A DNA stretch of 64,000 nucleotides from Loripinus fragilis. Taxonomy: Eukaryota; Mollusca; Bivalvia; Lucinida; Lucinidae. Each line of letters opens with the position of its first letter. Position 1 is the stretch's first letter. The position numbers and the translations under genes were made by a program. Location of the stretch: contig OZ026518.1 of assembly GCA_964019695.1 (NCBI GenBank), positions 70,381,254-70,445,253 on the forward strand. Reading direction: 5' to 3'. The notes below the pieces were generated by a model that worked only from the letters and a program-made list of their open reading frames with translations, did not search any database and was not told where the DNA came from. Positions 1-10,574 of this stretch are shown here, piece after piece.

Positions 1-150
1 GGACCATGCACTTACTTAGTGTCATCCCTGCAAATGACACCAGAGAAAGCGTTTTCGGACACAGAAAGTTTCCTCACCACAAGCAGGGATTGAACCTGGG
101 ACCTCTAGCACCAGAAGCAAGTGCCCAACCACTGAGCTACCTGATGCTGT
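1..150 (-). repeat. tRNA-derived SINE fragment (head region)
   Basis: Read on the minus strand, this segment has RNA polymerase III internal promoter boxes in tRNA order: an A box TAGCTCAGTGG (about 139-129) and a B box GGTTCAATCCC (about 96-86). They lie within a tRNA-like stretch at about 145-75. The part beyond the B box (1-75) is not tRNA-like, as expected of a SINE body, and runs off the window edge. The stretch at 6-191 that is open on the plus strand is incidental. The polIII boxes are seen directly; the SINE assignment is inference from family knowledge. Confidence 0.65.
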
Positions 151-164
151 CTGCTCTTGAGAAG

Positions 165-560
165 TTCCAAAAATGTTCTAGAATTCATTAGTATATTTGT
201 AGAATTGACTAGTTCTAAAAAGTAAGACAAATGTTATAGAACTTAATTTGAATCATTTTTTAGAAGTTTCTGTCAACTTATTTTGTTCTTGAAAAGTTCT
301 AAAAATGTTCTAGAATATTATTAGAACATTTGTAGAAAAAACAGGTTCTTGATTTGTTCTAAAAATGTTCTAGAATATTTCAAGAACACTTATAGAATGG
401 AAATCAGTTCTAGAATGTGTTTGATTTGTTCTATAACAATGTTCTAGAACAGTTGTAGAACAAGAGTTCTAGAACGAACATATTTACCTGTTTAGAACGT
501 TCTAGAACAGTTCTAAATGTTCTAGAACAGTTCTAGAACACCTCCAATTTGTAGAACAAA
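165..560. repeat. cluster of TTCTAGAA palindromes
   Basis: Nine exact TTCTAGAA octamers occur at 177, 308, 368, 408, 442, 467, 500, 520 and 531, with many degenerate forms such as TTGTAGAAC and TTCTATAAC. Most sit in GTTCTAGAAC or ATGTTCTAGAAT contexts, and spacing tightens toward the 3' end. This looks like a degenerate satellite built from a ~10-20 bp palindromic unit. TTCnnGAA is also the core of a heat-shock element, so the same bases could bind HSF; that is inference. No coding potential is visible. Confidence 0.7.
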
Positions 561-1020
561 ATTTCGCAGGGGCAGTTCTGGCGACAAAAGTAGTATGGCA
601 TTTAATTACCCCATGTTTCTCAAAAAAAGTTTACCTCACCATTAACAACTTATTTTAATATTAACTACATATATACATGTATGTATACCCTGCCTTTCGC
701 TCATTTTCTGGATTGTCAAATTTCTGAAAATGAATAATGCACGAAGGTTTTGCTTGGAACAGGAAATGCATACTTTTAGGGGTGAAACCAGGGTGTGTGG
801 TTTCAATACGTAGTTGGCACCTAAAGAGTTATTGTTAGTCTATTTCCGGCTCTTGAAGACTTTTTCTTACCGATGTTCCATATATTTTTGTTCATCATAC
901 GGGTACCTGTCGAATCAAAACGTAAATAATCCTCACAGCCTATAGGCAAATAAGATAAAACTTACCTGCCCTGAAAGCAGAGTTTTGAAAAAAATGCTGA
1001 CCTTCAGGCTACAGACCCCT
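561..1020. other. no gene seen
   Basis: AT-rich sequence with no reading frame of note and no repeat that I can match elsewhere in the window. Confidence 0.4.
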
Positions 1021-2440
1021 TATATTTTGGGTGCTCAAAAGAAAAGTCTCTTGAGACGGTTTTCGAGCACCCACAACATATGTGGCCATATGTTTTCGTT
1101 GAAAACAATTAATGTGTACCATACCGATTTTTTGGCGTTTCAAAGATAAAAGCTTTACAGTGGTATCATCTATCATAATGAATGAAGATAGTTACAGCGA
1201 ACCCGCGATTCGACGTGTAGAAATGCCGTGTAGCCCTGAACACACCAAACCACTGGAAACTCGACTGTTTTACCGAACCACACCTATTTTTTGCTTTTAT
1301 GCACCAATCATTTGCAACCATACCCCGCTTTTATGCACAGGTCATTTGCAAAATTGCTACCATGGTTTTATATTTTGGGTGCTCAAAAGAACCGTCTCAT
1401 TGAGATGGTACTACATATGTTTTAGTTGAAAACATTTAAAGCGTATATACCGATTTCTGTTTTGTCTTTTCAAAGATATAAGCTTTACAGTGGCACCACC
1501 TCTATTTCTGGAATTCATGTAAACGTTTACAAAATCTTAAAAGCCCTATTTACAACCATGGTTTTATATCTTGGGTGCTCAAAAGAACCGTCTCATTGAG
1601 ACGGCACTTTTGAGTACTCACAAGATATATATTGGTTGAAAACATTTAAAGTGTATATACTGATTTCTTTTTTGTGTTTCAAAGATATAAGCTTTACATT
1701 GGTAACATTCGATTTCTGGAATTCGTGTAAAAATTTGTAAACATGGAAGTCCTTTTGCAACCATGGGTTTATATTTATGGTGCACAAAAGAATTGTCTCA
1801 TTGAGACGGTACATTTTAGTACCTACAACATATGTTATAGTTGAAAACATTTAAAGTGTATATACCGATTTTTTTGTGTTTCAAAGATATAAGCTTTACC
1901 GTGGTATTATTCAATTTCTGGAATCCGTGTAAAAATTGTAAACATGGTAGCCATATTTGCAACCATGGTTTTATATTTTGGGTGCCCAAAAGAACCGTCT
2001 CATTGATACGGCGCTTTTGAGTCTGATACTTTTTTGTATTTCAAAGATATAAGCTTATTTTACAGTGGTATCATTTATTATGACGAAAGAAGTCTGTTGT
2101 TGTCGGGTAGTTACAGCGGATGTATATACCGATTTCATTTTTGCTTTTCAAATATAAAAGCTTTACATAGGTATCATTTCTTATGAATAAAGAAGTCTGT
2201 TGTTGCATGGTAGTTACAACGAACTTGTGATTCGACGTGTAGAAATGCTGTGTAGGTGCGTGTAAACGGAATCATTTCGACTTTTGGAATTCGTCTAAAC
2301 CTTAACAAAATTTTGTAAACGTGTAAGCTCTATTTGCAACCATGGTATTATATTTTGGGTGCACAAAAGAACCGTCTCATTGCGACAGTACTTTTGATTA
2401 CCAACACCATGTGTTGGTTGAAAACATAAATTTAAAGTGT
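1020..2440. repeat. tandem array of ~200-bp units with family A hairpin
   Basis: The motif TTTTGGGTGCTCAAAAGAA recurs in intact or mutated form near 1021, 1369, 1565, 1770, 1970 and 2349, so the basic period is about 200 bp, with two larger steps of ~350-380. Each unit has a stem-loop in which CTCAAAAGAACCGTCTCA pairs with TGAGACGGTACTTTTGAG. This is followed by a TTGAAAACATTTAAAGTG block, a TTTCAAAGATATAAGC block and a TTTGCAACCATGG block. A secondary block (TTCGACGTGTAGAAATGC) occurs near 1211 and 2231. The hairpin also occurs alone at 8979, 12649, 23795 and 47983, which suggests a MITE that was amplified in tandem here. Confidence 0.8.
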
Positions 2441-2563
2441 ATGTACCCATTTCTTTTTATTGTAATAATCACTGTCCTCATCAATAGTCGTGAAAGATAA
2501 CACAATTACCAAAAGAAATTGCCATGAAATTAATGCCCAACTTTTTGGACAATTAGGTATGGT

Positions 2564-2630
2564 CAAACAGTGCAGACCCACATCAGACTGTCCCTAGAGA
2601 AGCAGTCTAATCAGGGTCTTCACTGTTTGC
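2564..2630. repeat. family B hairpin MITE core
   Basis: An imperfect inverted repeat: AAACAGTGCAGACCCA on the left pairs with GGGTCTTCACTGTTT on the right, with CAGACTG and CAGTCTAATCAG inside. This core recurs throughout the window with differing flanks. Confidence 0.65.
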
Positions 2631-2815
2631 AGTTCTGTCAATATCTTTATTTGGTATTATTCTATAAAAACCCTTTTGGTTCAATTTTTGGCATATTTAC
2701 AGCAAAGTTTAGGGAGTCATAAAATTTTGGAATATTACAGTAGACATTTTTCAAAACTTTGGATTTAATGCCACATTCATTAATGCTTTAACCATATACA
2801 CCACTCTTAACTGAT

Positions 2816-2890
2816 GGGCTGCTTAACTCAATCAGTAGAGTGTTACTATCAACCAAGTGGCCATTGGTTCGATTCCTGGTCTTTCTTTCA
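2816..2890 (+). repeat. tRNA-like element, SINE head or tRNA pseudogene
   Basis: Sequence resembling the D arm of a tRNA (AACTCAATCAGTAGAG) is followed about 35 bases later by a B-box match, GGTTCGATTCC. There is no matching acceptor stem, so this is not a functional tRNA gene. A SINE head or tRNA pseudogene fits best. The 3' boundary is not clear. Confidence 0.5.
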
Positions 2891-3600
2891 TACAGAATGA
2901 ATTTGCTGTATTCTTTTTATCAATTATACTAATCTATACAGACAGAATAGAAAACTTTGGCCTATTTTTCCTGCAGTCACAAAATTTCGTATACTTTTTA
3001 GTTCATCTGAGCCGAAGGCTCATAAATGAGCTTATGGTGTGTACAGGCATCTGTGGGTCTCTCTTAAGCTGTGAAGCTCATTCCATATTTCACTTATAGT
3101 ATCTAGCCAGCACAAGCATGAGTAAGACATTAAAATATGACCCAAGGTCTGCATCCCCTCAATATCTGGTCATCTCAGGGGAATGAAAAAGCATTGGAAA
3201 AGGACTAAAGTTGATATGACAACTTACAGTTTTCATTGGCATACATATACGTTGGTTGTCGTACGGTACAGTCACTTCGATTAACAATATAGTAGTGCGT
3301 TATGCTACATGCGTTGTTTCGATCAAGATTCACCCTTGGGTCGTTACCGCCTTATTTTTGAGTTAGGTTGATAGAAATAGATAATATACTTTATAACAGA
3401 GTTATGGCCCTTGATTCATATCAGAATTTCGTTAGTATTTATCATACTCTTAGATATTGAAATGCTAACAATTGTTCTCAATTTTAATATTTATGAGGAC
3501 ATCTGCCATGCTCAGCCGAGCTCAGAACACTTTTCATCATAACCCGCGCTTGCGCGGGCCCGTTTCTAGTATAGATATAAATTTAGGAACTAAATTGTTT
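2891..3600. other. no gene seen
   Basis: No frame is convincing. It holds an 80-codon hydrophobic open stretch (2857-3099) that starts inside the tRNA-like element and has no recognisable domain, so I do not call it a gene. Confidence 0.4.
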
Positions 3601-3629
3601 AGTCAGCAAGTTGTACTGATCTTAACCCT

Positions 3630-3872
3630 TGACCTCGCTGCGGCAATATGTCTTTGTGGTTTTTCCGACAAAGCGAGACTAAAACCAATCTCCTCAGCTA
3701 CAGAGGCTATATTAGCTAGACAAATGAAATTAAGCCTGTAGCAAGTTTAGATATGATACTTTCCAATAAGCCAATACAAAAGTGCTGATCAGTCTGCGCG
3801 GATGGGCAGGCTGGTCTGCGCCTTTATTGTTCATAATACCAGAAAATAGGTTTTCTTGCGTTGAGGCCCGAT
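3630..3872. mobile_element. family J MITE, degenerate copy
   Basis: The left end carries GACCTCGCTGCGG and TGGTTTTTCCGACAAAGC. The right end is the inverse of the family J terminus (GGTTTTCTTGCGTTGAGGCC). Internally there is a block resembling CTCCTCAGCTACAGAGG and a GCTGATCAGTCTGCGC hairpin pairing with CAGGCTGGTCTGCGC. The best preserved copy is at 28283-28526. Non-coding, about 240 bp. Confidence 0.6.
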
Positions 3873-4446
3873 TAATAATATTGCCACCAACTTCTTCAGT
3901 TTAATATCCCAGCCAGTTTCGATTGTCGATTCCATTTATAATACATAGTGAATAGTGGATTCAAAGGCAGCATTTTAAACAGTGTAGATCTAACATTGTG
4001 TTTTTTTTATTCCAGGTATAACTTAGAGGAGCCAGCACATGCTATTTTGTTCTCTTGTTATTTAAGCAAACACATGAGAGCCTTTACTGCTAACTCACAC
4101 AAAAATATAGAAGTAAGTGAAGCAACTAGATGGCACCAATGAATATATAGCCACACATGCATATTTTAATCCTTACCCTGCTAATCCTAATAATAATATC
4201 TTGGTTTGAAAACAGTAAATCAGGACCTACGCTGTTTTCTACTCTGCTTGTAAATGACTGTTAGTAAACTGGAAACCTGCAAGTTGATTGTATAAAATTG
4301 AGAAGGAGTGGGGGTGGGGGACACAGGAGGTCATTGCCCTGCTTATTATTGCTGCCATCACCCGGCCATGTGCATAGATGGGTAGTAGGTTACAGTAAGT
4401 AATACAAATGGCTGGTGCATAATTTGACAAGATCACCTCAGATCTG

Positions 4447-4830
4447 GAAAAGGGGCTGCTGTGGTGTAGTAGATTTAATACAACTCCCATTATAAACCAG
4501 GGTCAAAGGTTAGAACCCTTGCTTCTCTAATCTGTCAGATGATACTTTAACCCTTTATCTCATAGAGACACCTTTTGACGCTCTTGCAAACAGAGCAGAC
4601 CCAGATCATGCAGCTCCTGTAGGAGCTGCATGATCAGGGTCTACTCTGCTTGCTTATGGAAATATGATTAGATATGATCCTACACTAGTGGACCTGACAA
4701 GTTATTTCTTTACATATATATTATTATTCATAGTGGGTGGAGCTTATCATGAATATTCATGAAGGAAAAGGTTAAGCTGTGGCACCATCTCCATATCACC
4801 TTGGCTGTTGATGGGAATTAAACACATAGA
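4447..4830 (+). repeat. SINE II split by a MITE
   Basis: The head at 4447-4546 has a GTGGTGTAGTAG A-box-like motif and a degenerate B box (AGGTTAGAACCC). The tail at 4776-4830 contains GCACCATCTCCATATCACC and GTTGATGGGAATTAAACA. The two halves match the continuous order of a related copy at 40195-40335, where TTTAACACATAGCCCCATCT is uninterrupted. The interruption is the TTAA-flanked MITE at 4551-4771. Confidence 0.65.
4551..4771. mobile_element. TTAA-flanked MITE inserted in SINE II
   Basis: A 221-bp non-coding element flanked by TTAA at 4547-4550 and 4772-4775. The termini are imperfect inverted repeats: CCCTTTATCTCAT on the left and CCTTTTCCTTCAT on the right when complemented. It contains a strong family B hairpin at 4586-4653, with GCAGCTCCT / AGGAGCTGC at the apex. 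TTAA target use is typical of piggyBac-type transposition, so a piggyBac-mobilised MITE is inferred. Confidence 0.7.
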
Positions 4831-5277
4831 CAGCTGTACTTTGTAATTCAAGAGAAAGCCTAAGTATGTCTGAGTGTACATAAAATTAAAAGATTAGATG
4901 GTAGTTTCACTATAATACCCCATCTTCATCTGTCACTCAAACATTTTGATATTCAAATTTGGGCCACGTCAAGGGAAATTTCCATTTTATTTCACTATGG
5001 TGTCAGAAAGGAGCCAGTACATGACTATTAAAAGCCAACAAAATGATGTGTGCCTGCAGCATTACTCAGATTAGCCTGGGCATCTGCCAAGTCTCTGACC
5101 GGTCTCAAGATCTGTCATCTCTGTGTAAAGACCATAAGTCAGTAACTATTTTTATTGTACGATGTTACATCTGGGAGTGAAATAACGCCATGCAATAAAA
5201 GCTATAGACCACTAGTGGTTTACAGATTTTCGGGAATGATATGGAATATGATAAATAGAATCCAACATTCCTACTCT

Positions 5278-5386
5278 TGTATTATTGAATTTTTTAAACT
5301 TGTTGGGAAAAAGAGATAAAATGCTCTGCAAGCCTTGCATTTTATCTCTTTTCCTCAACTCGTTTAATAAATTCAATAAAACATGT
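5278..5386. repeat. long imperfect hairpin next to the minisatellite
   Basis: Left arm 5281-5323 and right arm 5337-5384 are reverse complements over ~45 bp, including an exact AAGAGATAAAATGC / GCATTTTATCTCTT core and a 13-nt loop. The right arm ends about 15 bp before the first minisatellite unit. It is probably a MITE of the foldback type. Confidence 0.7.
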
Positions 5387-5398
5387 GCACACATGTAA

Positions 5399-6655
5399 GA
5401 ACCTCTAAATCTGCAATAAAAGGAGCACTCCTGTAAGATCCTCTATATCTGCAACAAGAGGAGCATTCCTGTAAGATCCTCTATATCTGCAACAAGAGGA
5501 GACCTCATGTAAGATCCTCTATATCTGCAACAAGAGGAGCACTCATGTAAGATCCTCTATATCTGCAACAAGAGGAGCACTCCTGTAATATCCTCTATAT
5601 CTGCAACAAGGGAGGAACTCCTGTAAGATCTTCTATACCTGCAACAAGAGAAGAACTCCTGTAAGATCCTAGCTATATCCGCAACAAGAGGAGCACTCCT
5701 GTAAGATCCTCTATATCTGCAACAAGAGGAGAACTCCTGTAAGAGCCTCTATATCTGCAACAAGAGGAGCACTCCTGTAAGATCCTCTATATCTGCAACA
5801 AGAGGAGCACTCCTGTAAGATCCTCTATATCTGCAACAAGAGGGGAACTCCTGTAAGAGCCTCTATATCTGCAACAAGGGGAGCACTCCTGTAAGATCTG
5901 CTATATCTGCAACAAGGGGAGCACTCCTGTAAGAACCTTGATATCTGCAACAAGAGGAGCACTCCTGTAAGAACCTTGATATCTGCAACAAGGGGAGCAC
6001 TCCTGTAAGAACCTTGATATCTGCAACAAGAGGAGCACTCCTGTAAGATCCTCTATATCTGCAACAAGAGGAGCACTCCTGTAAGATCCTCTATATCTGC
6101 AACAAGAGGAGCACTCCTGTAAGATCCTCTATATCTGCAACAAGAGGAGAACTCCTGTAAGAGCCTCTATATCTGCAACAAGGGGAGCACTCCTGTAAGA
6201 TCAGCTATATCTGCAACAAGGGGAGCACTCCTGTAAGAACCTTGATATCTGCAACAAGAGGAGCACTCCTGTAAGATCCTCTATATCTGCAACAAGAGGA
6301 GCACTCCTGTAAGAGCATCTATATCTACAACAAGAGGATAACTCCTGTAAGAACCTTGATATCTGCAACAAGAGGAGCACTCCTGTAAGGGCCTCTATAT
6401 CTGCAACAAGAGGAGCACTCCTGTAAGATCCTCTATATCTGCAACAAGAGGAGCACTCCTGTAAGATCCTCTATATCTGCAACAAGAGGAGCACTCCTGT
6501 AAGAACCTTGATATCTGCAACAAGAGGAGCACTCCTGTAAGATCCTCTTTATCTGCAACAAGAGGAGCACTCCTGTAAGATCAGCTATATCTGCAGCAAG
6601 AAAAGCACTCCTGTAAGATCCTCTATATGTGCAACATGAGGATAACTCCTGTATA
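5399..6655. repeat. 38-bp minisatellite, about 33 copies
   Basis: Head-to-tail units of 38 bp, about 33 in number. The consensus runs from GATCCTCTATATCTGCAACA to AGAGGAGCACTCCTGTAA. Variation concentrates in the first ten bases, giving subtypes beginning GATCCTCTAT, GAGCCTCTAT, GAACCTTGAT and GATCAGCTAT. The subtypes alternate in blocks, which suggests duplication of multi-unit segments. Inside each unit CCTCT can pair with AGAGG and AGGAG with CTCCT. Because 38 is not a multiple of three, the array is not protein coding. Confidence 0.95.
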
Positions 6656-6985
6656 GGCCAACATACAAACTTTTAGTATGTGTTGCATATATTCACAAAA
6701 GCCTCCTTTAAACACCCATAGTGACGTATTATTTGGTTTTGTGTATTAAAGAGATGTAAAGTTATCTCCTAAGATATGTAGGGTGGATCTAAGGGTACAT
6801 TTTCTGGAGGGAATATATATACCTATAAAGTTCAGAAATGATGATGCTCTGATGTTAATAATGTTATGGCTAAATAAACCGAAAAAAATATATTAAAAAA
6901 TAATAGGCTTTCTCCATCCCGTTTTGAATTTTGTCCGGTCTTCCATTATATCATTGATTGTTGTGAATAGCAAACTGAATGGAAA
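6656..6985. other. no gene seen
   Basis: AT-rich spacer after the minisatellite with no open frame and no repeat match that I can see. Confidence 0.4.
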
Positions 6986-7047
6986 ATAGCTTAGATCCTG
7001 ATCAGCTGGCTTCACGTATAGCCAGCTGATCATGATCTATGCTGTTT
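6986..7047. repeat. family B hairpin
   Basis: The arms TGATCAGCTGGCT and AGCCAGCTGATCA form a stem, extended by TTAGATCC / GATCTATG. The same CTGATCAGCTGGCT variant recurs at 9585 and 63507. Confidence 0.65.
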
Positions 7048-7137
7048 GGAGTAGTGCGATCTTATTTCCAGCTCAGCAGGTAAAAAGTTTGGGCAGGTGA
7101 AAATGTAAATGATTATGTTCCTCATTATACTATCAAC

Positions 7138-7200
7138 TGATGTAAATGGAGACAAATGATTGCGGCTCGTGTCAGCTGTCACTTTATGGGCAGGACTTGT
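7138..7200 (+). repeat. dispersed repeat, paired with 9110-9160
   Basis: The order ATGTAAATGGAGAC, ATGA, GGCTCGTG, CAGCTGTCA occurs here and again at about 9110-9160 in the same orientation, with moderate divergence. Its nature is unknown. Confidence 0.5.
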
Positions 7201-7506
7201 TTTTTTCTCTCATTTTGGGGTCTTTTTAATTTGTTAAAAATGTTAAAAAATAAACATAGATACAAAGCTCGCTGTAACTTCTGTTACCTTAGTTATTAAT
7301 CCTGTGTCCTATCCTATGAATATAATTAACTATCATGCCCATGATGCAAAAATATATTTGCTAGCTGATAATTTGATATATGGGCCTACTTTGAGATTTT
7401 GCTACTTACCACATACATATGCCTGCAGCCAAGGTTCACTTGTACAGGGGCGTAGCTAGTCAAAAATTCAGAATACACACTTAAGGAATGGTTTAAGGAA
7501 CTTATA

Positions 7507-7572
7507 CAAACAGCGTAGACCCAGATGAGATGCCGTAAAATGCGGCGTCTCATCAGGGTCTGCACTGTTTGC
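7507..7572. repeat. family B hairpin
   Basis: A stem formed by CAAACAGCGTAGACCC and GGGTCTGCACTGTTTG, with GATGAGATGCCG / CGGCGTCTCATC inside. This is one of the better paired B cores. Confidence 0.7.
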
Positions 7573-8034
7573 CAAGATAAACACACTCTTGGTAATGGTA
7601 GATTATAAAAACTGAATGATCAGGCCCTCTAGATCTGGTGACAGATACCAACATGATCACAAATTCTGTCAAAGATTAATATTGGTTCTAAGCACACGTT
7701 TTGTACACATAACATCATGGCAAGAATTTATTAGATTCGTTATAGAATCTAAACCCATATTTTTGGTCCAAATGTGTACGCAAATGTGTTTTTGCATATA
7801 TGTAGCTATGTCGGTGTTGTAAAGCCTTTGTACTCTGATATGCAATGTATAAGCCTCAGAACCAAACTTGAGTCTCTAGTCATACTAGAAGAGTTACAAA
7901 ATGATTTTGTGCCTATGATAAATAAGTACAACGAGCAATTTCGACACCTAATATCCCTGCCTTTATTTTATTTGCCATGCATGGTTTGTTATTTTGGCCC
8001 TATCAAGTCTGAATTCTCTGAAATATAAGCAAAT

Positions 8035-8345
8035 CAGGGGCAATAACTCAGGTATCAGGAAGAACTATCTGAAAAAACTTCAACCACACCACGTACATTT
8101 GCAATAAATATTCATTATGTTCATCCACTCAAATTTAGGCAATCAAAGGGCAATAACTCCACTATAAGGTGTGACATTTTGTTGAAATTCCACATGCATC
8201 ACCACACCATGGTCATATATACTCAATACTGAATATAAGTTGATGAAAGTCCATCCATTGGTAACCAAGTTATGGCTGAGGAAGGAAAGTCTGACGGACG
8301 GATGGACTGACAACCCTCCGCCTTTGGCGGTGGATGAAAATTGAG
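8035..8345. repeat. degenerate repeat with GGCAATAACTC blocks
   Basis: GGGGCAATAACTCAGG at 8037 and GGGCAATAACTCCACTAT at 8148 head two similar segments of ~110 bp. The second continues with TGTGACATTTTGTTGAAAT and ends with a GTCCGTCCG-like stretch. This resembles a repeat style common in bivalve genomes, but the class is uncertain. Confidence 0.35.
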
Positions 8346-8426
8346 TGAGCAGGCCCAAGCCTTTTTATTTTTTAACAGCAAAAATATGAATTTGGCTACT
8401 CTACACATTGCAAAATATGGCTTAAC

Positions 8427-8650
8427 TGCTGTCCTAACAGCCAAGAGTGACAGTGACTTCATGTTTTGTTTATAAAGTAATCAGGGGCGTATAATCCATA
8501 GATCACTTGTGTATTAATCCTATCTGCAGGATAGGATTAATACAAAAGTGATCTATCGATTTGCGTTAGTTCAAGTGGAGCGTACAAGTTAATGTTCTAT
8601 TTAACAATTGTAAACAAAATATTAGGTCACTCTTGGTTGGCACGACAGTA
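8427..8650. mobile_element. family P TIR MITE, copy 1
   Basis: Left end GCCAAGAGTGACAGTGAC and right end GTCACTCTTGGTTGGC are inverted repeats. The outermost GTCGTGCC is better kept on the right. At the centre is a strong hairpin: GATCACTTGTGTATTAATCC pairs with GGATTAATACAAAAGTGATC around a short loop. A second copy lies at 52814-53044 with the same order of blocks, which sets the element length at about 225-231 bp. Non-coding. Confidence 0.8.
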
Positions 8651-8978
8651 CCAACCTTTTACCAATAATTATAGTGAGATTTACAGACTGAGGGTGCCGT
8701 GAACCTTAGCTGCTAGATAATGTCAGAGACAGATGGTGGGGGTTTTAATACAAGTTTTTTTTCACAAATGATTATGAATAAATATAAATTAGGTTAAATG
8801 GAGCATCTAAAGTTCACAATTTTAGCATCATATGGCTCTGTTAATGTATCATTTTGCTTATTTTAACCCAACATGATAATTTGTCCCATTGCTCAATATA
8901 AATGAGACAATTTTTTCAACTTAAAATTCAGCCAAAAATTGCGATATTTTTCCTATCTATACATGAAAATATTTCTTG

Positions 8979-9033
8979 TGGTACTCTTGGAAGCGTCTCA
9001 ATGGGATGCCTTCAAGAGTACCCACAATATATG
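8979..9033. repeat. family A hairpin, solitary
   Basis: GTGGTACTCTTGGAAGCGTC pairs with the downstream block ending AGAGTACCCAC. It is the same hairpin as in the 1.0-2.4 kb array, including the trailing CAATATATGTTTCAATTGAG block. Confidence 0.65.
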
Positions 9034-9584
9034 TTTCAATTGAGAAATTTAGGTGGATAGCAGTCAAGATACTTCTCCTATCTAGGGCTAAGTAAGTGTG
9101 TCCCTAATTATGTAAATGGAGACGGATGACAAGGCTCGTGCCAGCTGTCAACGTTGAATATTCACAGCCTTTAGCCTGTTCGTAATATTTTATTTTCAAA
9201 CATGTGTTTTTTTCTCATACTTAGAATCCTAAATGAATACTGAATGATAAAATATCCCCAGAAGGCGAATCTATGTTTTGATGATAATGTAGTCCTGGAA
9301 AATACTATATAAAAAGTCATAGTGTTTTTGTGGTCTAGCTCCCTGTTTGTGCAGCATGCTTAGGAGAAAAGTTTTATTTTTCTTTAATTGTAATGTAAGA
9401 ATTTAATTTTCCTATAAATTATGAATGGTTCGTTGGGCATCTTTTTTCTCATCTTTATATAATATTTTTATCTTTTATATCTTAATCCTTACCATGCCGG
9501 ATATTTTGATTGACACTACACTCCTCCGCTATCTACTAAACGCACAGGATTCCAGTTGTTAGCTTGCATTTATCAGCAGATTGG

Positions 9585-9649
9585 AAAACAGTGTGGATCC
9601 TGATCAGCTGGCTTCTCAGAAGCCAGCTGATCTGGATCTACACTGTTTC
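9585..9649. repeat. family B hairpin
   Basis: AAACAGTGTGGATCCTGATC pairs with GATCTGGATCTACACTGTTT, with the apex CAGCTGGCTTCT / AGAAGCCAGCTG. The stem is nearly continuous over ~30 bp per arm. Confidence 0.75.
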
Positions 9650-9677
9650 AAAGCAGGATCAATACATACAGGTTTAG

Positions 9678-9813
9678 TATTGTAGAGGTTAATATTTGGT
9701 GTTTCTCTCTTTTTCTAGGTTATCTTGGTTTTGGAAATCTTAATGGTATGGTAGAGGTTAATATTTGGTGTTTTTCTCTTTTTTAGGTTATCTTGGTATT
9801 GGAAATCTTAATG
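9678..9813 (+). repeat. 69-bp tandem duplication
   Basis: GTAGAGGTTAATATTTGGTG begins at 9682 and again at 9751. The copies continue through a T-rich tract, GGTTATCTTGGT and TGGAAATCTTAATG, so the period is 69 bp with few differences. Each copy contains a pyrimidine tract followed by TAGG. Nothing else suggests an exon. Confidence 0.85.
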
Positions 9814-9889
9814 TTGAAGATATATTAGATTTATTTTAATAATTTAAGATTTACCGAGGATGTCCTTGATCTGAAATTACAGTGGTATT

Positions 9890-10560
9890 CCAGCTGTTGT
9901 ATGCCGGGTCCAGATATGAGGCCCATCATCGTTCGGTTTTTCAGTTATATTGACGGTGTGCCGTGGCCCCTCACAAAATTACATATAAAGCGCACGCGAC
10001 ACACCCAGTTTAATGCACCCACTACATAAGGCTTTAAAGAAAGAGTTCTGGCTGTGGCCCGCCATTATCCTACGCCTGTCCATATTTAGTAAAAGAGTGG
10101 GACATTATAAGTTTGAATTTTGATTATGTTCTAAAGCAGGCATCAATCTTTTAGGGGTCGACATGACAATTCCGTCTGCACTTTGTCACCCCTACTGTTC
10201 CTGAATGGTCCCATCAGAACAAGGAAATTTATTTTAGGGGAACATTGAGGGAACAAAGGCCAAATTTTCAGGTGAATAGGGGATCTAAGACAATATTGGG
10301 GAACAGGGAAGGAACATAATATTTTTTAATTGGGGGAGGCGGGATCAGAGAAACGAATACGGTACATTTATTCCAAAAGTGAATGAGGACCTAAGATATT
10401 TTGCTTGAAGGCAGTCTACACACAGAAAGCATGCAAAATTACAACATTCTATCGGGCCTGCATGATCTGGGTCCAAACTGTTTGCAAATATTCTCAGCAG
10501 ATTGCAAATGTTGCAGTTATAGCAAGGAAAGAGTTAAAAGTGTGACAAAAAGTTACGCAT
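9890..10560. other. no gene seen
   Basis: Somewhat more GC-rich locally (9890-10110) but without an open frame. I see no repeat match in the window apart from a weak B-like stem near 10440-10490. Confidence 0.35.
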
Positions 10561-10574
10561 AAGCAATAAGTATA

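Noticed and set aside
2816..2890. Functional tRNA gene
   Set aside because: A and B boxes are present but there is no acceptor stem or complete cloverleaf.
5399..6655. CRISPR-like array
   Set aside because: Units are contiguous 38-bp repeats with no unique spacers, in an animal-type genome.
8223..8462. Small protein-coding gene on the minus strand (79 codons)
   Set aside because: It runs from a degenerate repeat into the left terminus of the family P MITE.
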